A stretch of 64,000 bases of DNA from Burkholderia pyrrocinia (GTDB lineage: Bacteria; Pseudomonadota; Gammaproteobacteria; Burkholderiales; Burkholderiaceae), in NCBI RefSeq assembly GCF_022809715.1, contig NZ_CP094460.1, forward strand, positions 1,550,001 to 1,614,000, in the 5' to 3' direction. The notes beneath the pieces are model-generated. The model searched no databases and had not been told where the DNA came from. It was given only the letters and a program-made list of their open reading frames with translations. A program made the position numbers and the translations under genes. Positions within the stretch are counted from its first letter, which is position 1. Every line of letters starts with the position of its first letter. Of this stretch, positions 17,423-27,588 are shown one piece after another.

Positions 17423-17719
17423 TGTCGCGGTTCGATTTCGTTCGCTTTCGTTCGCTCGGCCGGGCGCTTGAAGTCGGCCTGAAGTCGGCCGGGAGCGAGG
17501 CCGACGCGGCACGACAGCACGCAGATGGCGACGATCGATCTCGTCGCCACCGGTGTTGCATCCGGATGCGGATAGGCGAGCGCGCGGCGGCAGGCGTCAG
17601 CGCCCGTTCACGTCTGTTTCGGGTTTCGCTGGCTGCGGGAAGGCATTTCTTGCGCTACTGGCGCGACGGTTGCCGCGCGGACGCTGGGTCGGTGACGAAG
17701 CCGTCGTCGCCGCATCTCG

Positions 17720-18859
17720 TCAGCGGTCGCACGCCGTCCCGCATTGCGCGAGCGAATTCTCCTTGCTGCGAAACACCAGCGGCTGCTCGTCGCGCGGCGC
17801 CGGTCGCCGCGCGAATTGCACCGCCTGCTCGACCTGGCCGTGATGCGCTGACTTCGCGCACACCGGATCGGCTTCCTTCGGGTCGCCGGCCAGCAGGTAC
17901 GCCTGACACCGGCAGCCGCCGTGATCCGTATGCCGCTCGTCGCACGTGCGGCACGGCTCGCGCATCCAGTCATCGCCGCGAAACGCGTTGAACGCGTCGC
18001 TGTCGTACCAGATTTCCTTCAGCGACCGGTCGCGCACGTTCGGCAGCGCGAGCCCCGGCAGCGAACGCGCGGCATGGCACGGCAGCGCGGTGCCGTCAGG
18101 CGCGACGCCGAGAAACACCGAGCCCCAGCCGTTCATGCACGCTTTCGGGCGCGCCTCGAAATAGTCGGGCACGACGAACAGGATCCGGCAGCGCTCGCCG
18201 ACCAGCTTGCGATAGCGATTCACCGTGTCCTCGGCTTCGCGCACCTGTTCGACGGTCGGCATGAGCTGGTCGCGATTCAGCATCGCCCAGCCGTAGTACT
18301 GCGTGTTCGCGAGCTCCAGGTAATCGGCGCCGAGATCGAGCGCCATCTCGATGATCTGCCCCACGTGCGGCAGGTTGTAGCGATGCAGCACGCAGTTGAG
18401 CACCATCGGGTAGCCGTGCGCCTTGATCAGCCGCGCGACGTCGCGCTTCAGCTCGAACGTGCGCGTGCTGGTCAGGAAATCGTTCAGCTCGCGCGTCGAA
18501 TCCTGCAGCGACAACTGGATGTGATCGAGCCCGGCCGCCTTGAGCCGCTCGATACGCGCGACGTTCAGCCCGATGCCCGACGTGATCAGGTTCGTGTAGA
18601 AGCCGAGCCCGCGCGCATGCGCGACGAGCGCCTCGAGGTCGCCGCGCTGCAGCGGCTCGCCGCCCGAGAAGCCGATCTGCGCGGCGCCGAGCGCGCGCGC
18701 ATCGCTTATCACCGCGCGCCACGCATCGGTGTCGAGCTCCGCGCCGTGCGTCGCGAAGTCGACCGGGTTGTAGCAGAACGCGCAATGCAGCGGGCAGCGG
18801 TACGTGAGTTCCGCGAGCAGCCACAGCGGCGCGGACGGACGGGAAGTGTCGGGCGCCAT
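17720..18859 (-). CDS. pqqE: PQQ biosynthesis radical SAM enzyme PqqE
   Basis: A 379-residue radical SAM/SPASM enzyme that forms the Glu-Tyr carbon-carbon crosslink in the PqqA peptide, the first committed step of pyrroloquinoline quinone synthesis. The radical SAM cluster motif is CPLHCAFC near residue 30, followed by the SAM-binding FSGGEPL. The C-terminal SPASM cysteines are visible in CMNGWGSVFLG, LPCHAARSLPG and CRTCDERHTDHGGCRC. The start MAPDTSRPSAP is one base after the pqqD stop, so translation is coupled. Length is normal. It is the last gene of pqqABCDE. Confidence 0.95.
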   Translation of the reverse strand: MAPDTSRPSAPLWLLAELTYRCPLHCAFCYNPVDFATHGAELDTDAWRAVISDARALGAAQIGFSGGEPLQRGDLEALVAHARGLGFYTNLITSGIGLNVARIERLKAAGLDHIQLSLQDSTRELNDFLTSTRTFELKRDVARLIKAHGYPMVLNCVLHRYNLPHVGQIIEMALDLGADYLELANTQYYGWAMLNRDQLMPTVEQVREAEDTVNRYRKLVGERCRILFVVPDYFEARPKACMNGWGSVFLGVAPDGTALPCHAARSLPGLALPNVRDRSLKEIWYDSDAFNAFRGDDWMREPCRTCDERHTDHGGCRCQAYLLAGDPKEADPVCAKSAHHGQVEQAVQFARRPAPRDEQPLVFRSKENSLAQCGTACDR

Positions 18860-18860
18860 G

Positions 18861-19142
18861 TCAGTCGAGCCAGCCGCGCAGCCGCGCATGATCGAGGAAA
18901 CGGTATACGTCGGAGGCAAGGTCCGACGTGCTGAACAGGCACTCGAGTTCGCCGATGATGTCGTCGAGCTCGCGCGTACCGTCGCAGCGCACGAGTATCT
19001 CGGCCGCGCTCGGGTTGAGCTTGACCATTCCTTCCGGATAGAGAAGCACGTAGGCATCCTGGGCCACCTCCCACTGCAGGCGGTACATGCCCCTCAGGCA
19101 GGGGCGCAGCGGCACGCCGCTGGCGGCATCGATCGCGTTCAT
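18861..19142 (-). CDS. pqqD: PQQ biosynthesis peptide chaperone PqqD
   Basis: A 93-residue PqqD. It binds the PqqA peptide and presents it to PqqE, forming a ternary complex. The family pattern is evident: [20 protein letters not shown], then [20 protein letters not shown] and [13 protein letters not shown]. It is a free-standing protein, not fused to PqqC as in some methylotrophs. Its ATG overlaps the TGA of pqqC and its stop is one base before pqqE, so the genes C-D-E are translated as a coupled set. Confidence 0.95.
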   Translation of the reverse strand: MNAIDAASGVPLRPCLRGMYRLQWEVAQDAYVLLYPEGMVKLNPSAAEILVRCDGTRELDDIIGELECLFSTSDLASDVYRFLDHARLRGWLD

Positions 19143-19858
19143 ACGGGGTAGGCCTTTTCGACGGCGTCGAGCATCGACCACAGAATGTCGAGCTTGAATT
19201 GCAGGATGCCGAGCGCGCGCTGCTGCGCATCCGGCGTCGTGAAATGCTGCAGCGTGACCGCAAGCCCGTGCTCGACGTCGCGCTGCGCGAGCGGCACGCG
19301 GCTGCGGAAGTAATGCAGCCCGTCCGGCTCGATCCACGGGTAGTGCGACGGCCAGCCCGCGAGCCGGTCGAGATGGATCTGCGGCGCGAACATCTCCGTC
19401 AGCGACGAGCACACGGCTTCCTGCCACGGCGCGCGCCGCGCGAAATTCACATACGCGTCGACCGCGAAGCGCACGCCGGGCAGCACGTGTTCGAGCGACC
19501 ACAGCTCGGCGCGATCGAGACCGCACGCCTCGCCCAGCCGAACCCACGCCTCGATGCCGCCTTCGTTGTCGCCCTGCCCGTCGTGATCGATCAGCCGCTG
19601 GATCCACCGCCGCCGCGTGTCGCGATCGGGGCAGTTCGACAGGATCGCCGCATCCTTGAGCGGGATGTTGATCTGATAGTAGAAGCGGTTCGCGACCCAG
19701 CCGCGGATCTGCGCGGGCGAACACGCGCCGCTGTTGAGCCGCCGGTTGAACGGGTGATGGATGTGATAGCGCGATTCGAGCGCGCGCAGGCGCGCCTCGA
19801 ATTCGGTCGCGGTCCAGGGCGTCGCGTGCAACGCCGTAGCGGGGATCGGTGCGTTCAT
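19139..19858 (-). CDS. pqqC: Pyrroloquinoline-quinone synthase PqqC
   Basis: A 239-residue cofactor-less oxidase that performs the last step, ring closure and eight-electron oxidation of AHQQ to PQQ. The helical-bundle family sequence is unmistakable: [35 protein letters not shown], and [15 protein letters not shown], with many conserved His, Tyr and Arg of the active site. The final block [20 protein letters not shown] is also standard. It starts 2 bp after pqqB and overlaps pqqD by 4 bp. Confidence 0.96.
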   Translation of the reverse strand: MNAPIPATALHATPWTATEFEARLRALESRYHIHHPFNRRLNSGACSPAQIRGWVANRFYYQINIPLKDAAILSNCPDRDTRRRWIQRLIDHDGQGDNEGGIEAWVRLGEACGLDRAELWSLEHVLPGVRFAVDAYVNFARRAPWQEAVCSSLTEMFAPQIHLDRLAGWPSHYPWIEPDGLHYFRSRVPLAQRDVEHGLAVTLQHFTTPDAQQRALGILQFKLDILWSMLDAVEKAYPV

Positions 19859-19860
19859 GG

Positions 19861-20784
19861 TCAGACCTGGAATTGCATGCCGTCGTGCGCGACGTCGATG
19901 CCATGCGCGCGCAGGTGCGCGTGCTCGACGGAATGCGGGTCGAGAATCGGGTTCGTGTTGTTGATGTGCGTGAGCACCTTGCGCGTGCGCGCGGGCAGCA
20001 TGTCGAGCCAGTCGATCATGCCGTGCTGCCCGTGTTCCGCGCACTGCGCGAGATGCCCCATGTCGGCCGCGTGCTTGCTCGACAGGCCGAGGTCGATCAT
20101 CTCGGTGCCGGTCCAGAACGTGCCGTCCACCAGCACGAGGTCGGCGCCGTCCATCGCCGCGCGCACGTCGTCGGAAACGGCCGCGAGCCCCGGCGCATAA
20201 AACGCGCGCCGGCCGCTCGCGACGTCTTCGATCGACAGCGCGATGTTGTCGCCGGGCGCGGCCGACGCGCGCCGCGGCGAATACGGCGGCGCCTTGCTGT
20301 CGACGGGAATCGCGGTGAAGCGGATGCCGCGCGCCGCCGGCACCGTGAACGGCTCGCCGAGCGCGATCGTGTGCGCATCGACGCCGCAGTAGTGGCCGAG
20401 CAGCGGCACGAGCGGCAGCCCGGTCGACAGGTCGTCGAGCACCGGCGCGCTCGCGTAGAGCGGCAGCGGCGTCGAACGCTCGCGCAGCATCAGCAGGCCG
20501 GTCACGTGATCGATCTGCGCGTCGCACAGCACGACGGCGGCGATGCCGCTGTCGCGGATCGCGCGCGCCGGCTGCAGGTCCGGATTCGCGCGCAACTGGG
20601 AAAGAATGTCGGGCGACGCGTTGACGAGAATCCAGTCGATACCGTCCGCGCTGACCGCGAGCGACGACTGCGTGCGCGGCAGCACATGGCCGCTTCCGCT
20701 GCGCGCGCGGCGACAGTTCGCGCAATTGCAGTTCCATTGCGGCAGGCCGCCGCCGGCTCCCGAGCCGAGTATCTTGATCTTCAT
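19861..20784 (-). CDS. pqqB: PQQ biosynthesis hydroxylase PqqB
   Basis: A 307-residue metallo-beta-lactamase-fold protein, an iron-dependent oxygenase that hydroxylates the Glu-Tyr dipeptide intermediate. Typical features are [18 protein letters not shown] (N-terminal Cys-rich metal site), [15 protein letters not shown] in place of the usual HxHxDH, and [11 protein letters not shown] near the end. Length is normal for the family. The start MKIKILG follows pqqA by 62 bp. No pqqF-type protease gene is linked, so peptide trimming must use a protease encoded elsewhere. Confidence 0.96.
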   Translation of the reverse strand: MKIKILGSGAGGGLPQWNCNCANCRRARSGSGHVLPRTQSSLAVSADGIDWILVNASPDILSQLRANPDLQPARAIRDSGIAAVVLCDAQIDHVTGLLMLRERSTPLPLYASAPVLDDLSTGLPLVPLLGHYCGVDAHTIALGEPFTVPAARGIRFTAIPVDSKAPPYSPRRASAAPGDNIALSIEDVASGRRAFYAPGLAAVSDDVRAAMDGADLVLVDGTFWTGTEMIDLGLSSKHAADMGHLAQCAEHGQHGMIDWLDMLPARTRKVLTHINNTNPILDPHSVEHAHLRAHGIDVAHDGMQFQV

Positions 20785-20846
20785 GGGCGTCAGCTCCCGA
20801 GGCCGTCCGCGCCGCGCATCGCGGCACGGACGGCGCATCGCGACGA

Positions 20847-20921
20847 TCAGCGGTTGGCGATGTACATCGTGATTTCGAAGCCGAAGCGCAGGTCGGTGTA
20901 AGACGGGGTCGTCCACTGCAT
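20847..20921 (-). CDS. pqqA: PQQ precursor peptide PqqA
   Basis: A 24-residue ribosomal peptide, [20 protein letters not shown] then IANR. Glu16 and Tyr20 in the conserved E-x3-Y are the two residues that become the PQQ skeleton. A strong RBS (AGGAGA) sits upstream, as expected for a precursor needed in excess. It is the first gene of the pqq operon, about 70 nt downstream of the predicted sigma-54 transcription start. Confidence 0.97.
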   Translation of the reverse strand: MQWTTPSYTDLRFGFEITMYIANR

Positions 20922-20999
20922 GATGTGTCTCCTGGTTGGGTTGGTAAGTCGTGTCGGTGAGTCCGACAACCGCGGCAATCTGGCGGTCGGTTCCTCTTC

Positions 21000-21015
21000 A
21001 GCAAGGAGCGTGCCG
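21000..21015 (-). promoter_or_regulatory. Sigma-54 (-24/-12) promoter of pqqABCDE
   Basis: Read on the minus strand: CGGCACG-CTCC-TTGCT, against the consensus TGGCACG-N4-TTGCW; only the first base differs. The essential GG and GC doublets are exactly 10 nt apart. Transcription would start near 20988-20990, giving a leader of about 70 nt before pqqA. The next gene upstream encodes a sigma-54 activator. Confidence 0.75.
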
Positions 21016-21151
21016 AAGCCGCACTTTGCCTGCGCGACGGCGGCACATGGCCGTCGCGCAGGCATCGGGACGAAATCCTTACGATTAGCCGACACGATTC
21101 GCGCGGATGCGATTCGCCGCCCCGGCGGCACGATGCGCGGGGGCGGTGACA

Positions 21152-21205
21152 GGTGTTGAATCGTTGAACACCGGTGTTGCAACGGGTGTTGCAACTTGAC
21201 ACACC
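21152..21205. promoter_or_regulatory. Putative activator (enhancer) sites upstream of pqqA
   Basis: An inverted repeat GGTGTT-N9-AACACC (21152-21172) is followed by two copies of GGTGTTGCAAC, at 21173-21183 and 21185-21195, 12 bp apart. Each copy contains the palindrome GTTGCAAC. They lie about 140-190 bp upstream of the sigma-54 element, a normal distance for enhancer-binding proteins. The core TGCAACAC (other strand) recurs upstream of the dehydrogenase and acs genes. Confidence 0.6.
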
Positions 21206-21254
21206 GGCAGTGACGGATCGCGGGCCGCGCAACCGCGATCGCGCGGCCCACGCG

Positions 21255-23276
<2,022 letters not shown>

Positions 23277-23617
23277 TGTCTCCTCCGGGGATCCTTCCGG
23301 TCATCTGCCGGACTCTTTGCCGTCATGACAAGCAAGCATCGGGCCACGCGAGCGGCGCGGCGTGGACAGGCCGTCCGATGTCGGTCATGCGTCGCGAATT
23401 GAAAGCCGGATGCAAGGCAACGATCGGTCGAGATCGTGCCGCCGGACAGTTCGGCCTTCGTAATACCGCGATTGCCCGGCTCGCGGCTACCCGTGCGAAT
23501 CCCGATCTTCGCGCCTGGCGCGGTTCTGGCTTTGTCTCAGGTCAAGCACAGCAGTCGCCCCCGGCGCATACGCGGCCGAGTGACGGTTGTCCCCCATTCC
23601 GCCCGAGCCACGTCGAC
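23277..23617. other. Divergent intergenic region
   Basis: About 340 bp between the activator gene (leftward) and the hydrolase gene (rightward). I see no supported gene, no clear sigma-70 promoter and no sigma-54 element of the kind found elsewhere in the island. An inverted pair CCGG...CCGG near 23296-23310 is too short to interpret. Confidence 0.4.
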
Positions 23618-24652
23618 ATGACGCCTACCCCGATTCGACTCACGCCGTCGCCCGCCATGCCGGTCTCGCCTGCCGGGCCTCGCGCACCTGTATCACCCGT
23701 CATGCCCGCCGCCCCCGTTCACCGGCGCCTGCGCCGCGACGCACAGTCGATCGCGTTCACCATGGCCGGCGCCGCGGACGGCCACCCGGTCGTCGTGCTG
23801 CACGGCGGGCCCGGCAGCGGCAGCCAGGCCGGCATCCTGCGCCTGTTCGACCTGACGCGCACGCGCGTCGTGCTCGTCGACCAGCGCGGCGCGGGCGCGT
23901 CGTCGCCGCGCGGCGGCACGCGCCGCAACAGCACCGCGCGGCTGATCGGCGATCTCGAGGCCGTACGCGAGCAGCTCGGCATCGCGCGCTGGGGCGTCGT
24001 CGGCGGATCGTGGGGCGCCGCGCTTGCGCTCGCGTATGCGGGCACGCATCCCGCGCGAGTGACCGGCGTCGTGCTGCGCGGCCTGTTCCTGACGTCGCCA
24101 CGCGAAGTCCGCCGCCTGTTCACGACGTCGCGCACGCGTGCCCCCGGCGAATGGCAACGCCTGTGTGCGGCGGCCGGCTGCGCCCAGCCGGATCGTCTGC
24201 TGTCGTGCTGCGCGCGGCAGCTGCGCCCCGGCGCGGGCGCGGCGCGGCAGCGCGCGGTGGCCCTCGCGTGGCGCGCATACGAAAACGCCGTCCTCGCGTC
24301 GTCGCAGACGCGCCGCTCGCCCGCGCACGCGATCCGCTCGCACAAGACTGTCAGCCGGCTGATCGACAAGTACCGGATCCAGGCGCATTACCTGCAACGC
24401 GATTGCTGGCTCGGCGAGCGCCGCGTGCTCGCACTCGCGCGGCGGGCCGCTGGCGAAGGCGTGCCGCTATTCGCCGCGCACGGGATGCACGACCCCGTTT
24501 GCCCGGTCGACAACGTCGCCCGTCTCGCTCGTGCCGTGCCCGGCGCCAAAATCGAACGCGTGCCTGCCGGGCATCTGGCGAGCGACCCGGCATTGGCGCG
24601 CAGCGTCGCCCGCGCGGTGCATGCGATGTTCGCGGCGGCGCCGTTCACGTGA
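23618..24652 (+). CDS. Alpha/beta hydrolase, proline iminopeptidase-like
   Basis: A 344-residue alpha/beta hydrolase of the S33 type. HGGPGSGS forms the oxyanion loop, VDQRGAGASSPRGG is the hallmark of proline iminopeptidases, the nucleophile elbow is GGSWGAALALAYAG, and the acid/His pair is in GMHDPVCPVDN and PAGHLAS. The first 30 residues are Pro/Ala-rich and could be non-native: ATG at 23702 (MPAAPVHRRL) would give 316 residues and is a reasonable alternative. No RBS decides between them. It lies inside the PQQ island; a role in trimming the PqqA peptide is tempting, as pqqF is missing, but nothing in the sequence proves it. Confidence 0.75.
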   Translation: MTPTPIRLTPSPAMPVSPAGPRAPVSPVMPAAPVHRRLRRDAQSIAFTMAGAADGHPVVVLHGGPGSGSQAGILRLFDLTRTRVVLVDQRGAGASSPRGGTRRNSTARLIGDLEAVREQLGIARWGVVGGSWGAALALAYAGTHPARVTGVVLRGLFLTSPREVRRLFTTSRTRAPGEWQRLCAAAGCAQPDRLLSCCARQLRPGAGAARQRAVALAWRAYENAVLASSQTRRSPAHAIRSHKTVSRLIDKYRIQAHYLQRDCWLGERRVLALARRAAGEGVPLFAAHGMHDPVCPVDNVARLARAVPGAKIERVPAGHLASDPALARSVARAVHAMFAAAPFT

Positions 24653-24725
24653 CGGCGCATGTCGGGCACGGCCGGCGCCGGCTCACGTCGTCACACAACG
24701 GCAAGCGCAGCCAGCCGCGCAACAC

Positions 24726-27167
24726 TCAATCCCACGCATAACGCACGCCGACCCACGCGCCGCGCGGCGCACCCGGTCCGACGAACTGTTCGTTGACCGG
24801 ATTCGCGCCGTCGAACGTGTGATTCGGCCCGTTGAAGAAATTCTGGCCGAGCACGCCGAAGCTCGCGTAGCGCTTGTCGAACAGGTTCGTCACGCTCGCG
24901 AATACCTCGAAGCGCTTCGTGATCCGATACCGCATGTCGAGATCGACGAGCACGTAGCCCGCGATCCTGCCGTTCGCGTCCTGGTTGTTCTCGTCGCCGC
25001 GCGCATACACGCCGCTGCGCCACGTGACGTTCGCGCCGATGTCCCATGCGTGCGTCGCCGCGTAGTCGAGCCGCAGCTTCACCGTGTGCGCGGGAATACC
25101 CGGGATGCGGTCGCCCGCCTTGACCGCCACGTTGCCGTTCGCGTCGGCTGCCGAGTTCGCGGGGCTGTGTTCGGTCCACGACGAACGGTAGGTCGCATCG
25201 ACATGGCTGTACGACAGCCCGACGCCGACCGGGCCGAACTGCGTGCGGCCCGCGAGTTCGATACCCTGGCGCCGCGTGTCGCCGACGTTGCGGAAATAGC
25301 CCTGCGCGCTCGCAGGACTGCTGATGAACTGGATGTCGTCCGTCAGCGTCGTGCGGTAGGCGGCGGCGCTCCAGGTCGTCGCCGCGCCGATGCGGCCGCG
25401 CGCGCCGACTTCGAACGTCTTCGAGATCACCGGCTTGAGTGCCGGGTCGGCGATGAAGTCGTTCGGCAGCGAGCACGGTGCGGCCGGGTCCGCGCACGCG
25501 AGTTCGATCGCGGTCGGCGAGCGCATCCCTTCGTTGTAGGTCGCGTACGCGGTGAAGCCCGCGACCGGGTTCCAGTTGAGCCCCACCGCCGGGTTGAAGC
25601 GCGAGAACGTATGGTTGCCGTCGAGCAGCGGCTGCGAACCGCTCTCGTCGCCGATCTGCGACTTCGACCAGTCGTAGCGGCCCGACAGCGTCAGGGTCCA
25701 GTGCGGCGTCAGCGACAGCGCGTCGCTCAGGTATACGCCGAGGTTCGCATTGCGCGTCTTCGCATTCGTCTGCCGGACGAAATCGCCGATGCCGATCGCC
25801 GCGCGCGTGTCGGTGAAATACGCGTCCTGCGACGACGCGACGTAGCTCGAGTTCGCAAAGTCCGCCGCGACGCCCGCGATCAGCTGGTTCGACATCCCGC
25901 CGAGCTTGCCGAGCAGCGTGAGCTGCAGGCTGCCGCCGTAGCTGTCGGTGACGATCGTCGATTGCGCGTTGGTGCCCTGCACGGTGTCGACCGTGCCGTC
26001 CGCGCCGACCGATCCGTAGTCGGTATTGTTGTTGCTGCTGATGTTGCTGTTACGCAGGTGCCGGTAGTAAGCATTGCCGCTCAGTTCGACGTGCTCGCCG
26101 AAGAAATGGTCGCCCGACAGCGTCAGGTACCCGGCGCTGTTGCGGTTCAGGTCCGGATACGTGTACGCCTGCTTCCGGTTGTCGAGGAACGAGCGCGGGA
26201 TCGTCTGGGTGCCGTACAGCGCGTTGTCCGCGCCGCCCGCGGCGATCGACAGCGTCGTGTCCGCGTCGGTGTAGCGCAGCTTGCCGAACGCCTGCCGCAC
26301 GCGGCTCGCGTTGTGGTCGGCCCAGCCGCCGTCGTTCGCGACGTTCGCGGTCGCGTAGTAGTCGAGGTTCGAGCCGAGCGTGCCGCCCTGCTCGATGTCG
26401 GCGGTCTTGCGGCCCCACGAGCCGCCCGACGCTTCCGCTTCGCCGCCCGGATTCGACTTGCCGTTCTTCGTCGTGATCGCGAGCGCGCCGCCGAGCGTAT
26501 TGCGTCCGTACACCGGGTTGGAGCCCGGAATCAGCTGCATCCGGTCGATCGCCTGCGCGGGCAGGATGTCCCAGTTCACGATGTCGCCGAACGGCTCGTT
26601 CACGCGCACGCCGTCGACGAACACCGACAGCCCCTGCGGCGTGCCGAGCAGCGGCGACGCGGTGAAGCCGCGATAGTTGACGTCCGTCTGGTACGGGTTG
26701 CCCTGCGCGTCCGAGATCGTCACGCTCTGCAGGTTCGCGGCGAGGAAGTCGGTCAGCGTCGCGCGATGCTGTGCGTCAAGGTCCGCCGCTCGCACCGTCT
26801 GCACGTTCGCCGGCACCTCCGACAGCGGCGTGCCGATTCCGAGCAGCGGCGTCGTGCCGACGACGACGATCGCGGGCAGCATGTCGGCCGACGCTGGCGG
26901 TGCGGCAGCGGCGGCGGCGGCAGCGGCAGCGGCAGCGGCAGCGGCAGCGGCAGCGGCAGGCGGCGCGGTGGCACCCGCCGCCGCCGTTCCGTCCGTCGCG
27001 CCGTCCGCATTCGGCTGCGCATGCACGCCCGCCGTCGACAGGCCGAACAGCGCGATCGCGCCTAGGGTCGAGCCAAAAATCGGGCTGAAAATCGCGCCGG
27101 CGTACCACACGCGCCAGCCGCGTCGCATCGCATTACCTCGCCCGACCGCCTTTGGCCTCCTGATCAT
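24726..27167 (-). CDS. TonB-dependent outer membrane receptor
   Basis: An 813-residue TonB-dependent receptor. A long signal sequence is followed by a 19-Ala tract (Ala71-89), then a TonB-box-like AIVVVG, a plug domain (VNYRGFTASPLLGTPQGLSV; GRNTLGGALAITTKNG) and a 22-strand barrel ending in WVGVRYAWD. The start at 27167 has an RBS (GGAGA); ATG at 27128 is an alternative. A sigma-54 element lies 80 bp upstream, back to back with that of the PQQ dehydrogenase. By position I infer uptake of something that enzyme needs: a lanthanide chelate (LutH-like role) or PQQ itself. The plug and barrel are of the Fe-dicitrate/CirA kind, so iron chelates cannot be excluded. Confidence 0.9.
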   Translation of the reverse strand: MIRRPKAVGRGNAMRRGWRVWYAGAIFSPIFGSTLGAIALFGLSTAGVHAQPNADGATDGTAAAGATAPPAAAAAAAAAAAAAAAAAAAPPASADMLPAIVVVGTTPLLGIGTPLSEVPANVQTVRAADLDAQHRATLTDFLAANLQSVTISDAQGNPYQTDVNYRGFTASPLLGTPQGLSVFVDGVRVNEPFGDIVNWDILPAQAIDRMQLIPGSNPVYGRNTLGGALAITTKNGKSNPGGEAEASGGSWGRKTADIEQGGTLGSNLDYYATANVANDGGWADHNASRVRQAFGKLRYTDADTTLSIAAGGADNALYGTQTIPRSFLDNRKQAYTYPDLNRNSAGYLTLSGDHFFGEHVELSGNAYYRHLRNSNISSNNNTDYGSVGADGTVDTVQGTNAQSTIVTDSYGGSLQLTLLGKLGGMSNQLIAGVAADFANSSYVASSQDAYFTDTRAAIGIGDFVRQTNAKTRNANLGVYLSDALSLTPHWTLTLSGRYDWSKSQIGDESGSQPLLDGNHTFSRFNPAVGLNWNPVAGFTAYATYNEGMRSPTAIELACADPAAPCSLPNDFIADPALKPVISKTFEVGARGRIGAATTWSAAAYRTTLTDDIQFISSPASAQGYFRNVGDTRRQGIELAGRTQFGPVGVGLSYSHVDATYRSSWTEHSPANSAADANGNVAVKAGDRIPGIPAHTVKLRLDYAATHAWDIGANVTWRSGVYARGDENNQDANGRIAGYVLVDLDMRYRITKRFEVFASVTNLFDKRYASFGVLGQNFFNGPNHTFDGANPVNEQFVGPGAPRGAWVGVRYAWD
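26922..26957. repeat. Hexanucleotide microsatellite in the TonB receptor gene
   Basis: Six perfect tandem copies of AGCGGC lie in a longer 57-bp GCN tract (26901-26957) that encodes 19 consecutive Ala between the signal peptide and the TonB box. Slippage in 6-bp steps would change linker length by two Ala without a frameshift. Confidence 0.85.
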
Positions 27168-27244
27168 TTCCGTTGTCTCCGTCCTTGTGTTCCGCCGTGG
27201 CGCGTGCTCCACCGAGCGGCGATATGTTTGTCGCGAAGCGAGCT

Positions 27245-27260
27245 TGCGATAACCGTGCCA
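27245..27260 (-). promoter_or_regulatory. Sigma-54 promoter of the TonB receptor gene
   Basis: Minus strand TGGCACG-GTTA-TCGCA: the -24 block is a perfect consensus match, the -12 block has one mismatch (TCGCA for TTGCA), and GG and GC are 10 nt apart. The start would be near 27233, giving a leader of about 66 nt before the ATG at 27167. Confidence 0.65.
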
Positions 27261-27376
27261 GCACCGCAGGTTCAGCGCGCGCAAGCGTCGCAGCGCAGGC
27301 CGCGCACCATCTCCGTTCGGCATGCGCGCGTGAGGTCGCCCATCTGTCACGAGTGCCACGCCACCTGTCATGTTTG

Positions 27377-27428
27377 GCAACACCTCGCACACGGCGGTGT
27401 ACCTGAATGCAACACCTTCGTTGACACC
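27377..27428. promoter_or_regulatory. Putative shared activator sites between receptor and dehydrogenase genes
   Basis: GCAACACC occurs at 27377-27384 and 27409-27416, followed by TTGACACC at 27421-27428. This is the reverse complement of the GGTGTTGC found upstream of pqqA. The sites lie about 70-120 bp upstream of the dehydrogenase sigma-54 element and about 120-170 bp from that of the receptor, so one set could serve both. Confidence 0.55.
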
Positions 27429-27481
27429 GTCGCAGCGCGCGCTGCGGCCCGACGCCGCACCGCGCGGCCCTCGCGCCGCGA

Positions 27482-27497
27482 TGGCATGCGACTTGCG
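27482..27497 (+). promoter_or_regulatory. Sigma-54 promoter of the PQQ alcohol dehydrogenase gene
   Basis: TGGCATG-CGAC-TTGCG matches TGGCACG-N4-TTGCW except for two positions outside the invariant GG and GC, which are 10 nt apart. The start would be near 27508, about 80 nt before the ATG. The acs promoter has the same two blocks. Confidence 0.7.
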
Positions 27498-27588
27498 TGA
27501 ACGGCATCGCATTCGGCCCGGAACCCCACCCGTGCCGGCGCGACGAACCGTTCGCGGCGGTGCGATCACAATGACTCAGGAGACAATC

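Noticed and set aside
17436..17490. Tandem 10-bp (TTTCGTTCGC x2) and 11-bp (GAAGTCGGCCT/GAAGTCGGCC) duplications after the HTH gene
   Set aside because: Only two copies each, no palindrome and no link to a promoter or gene; probably replication slippage.
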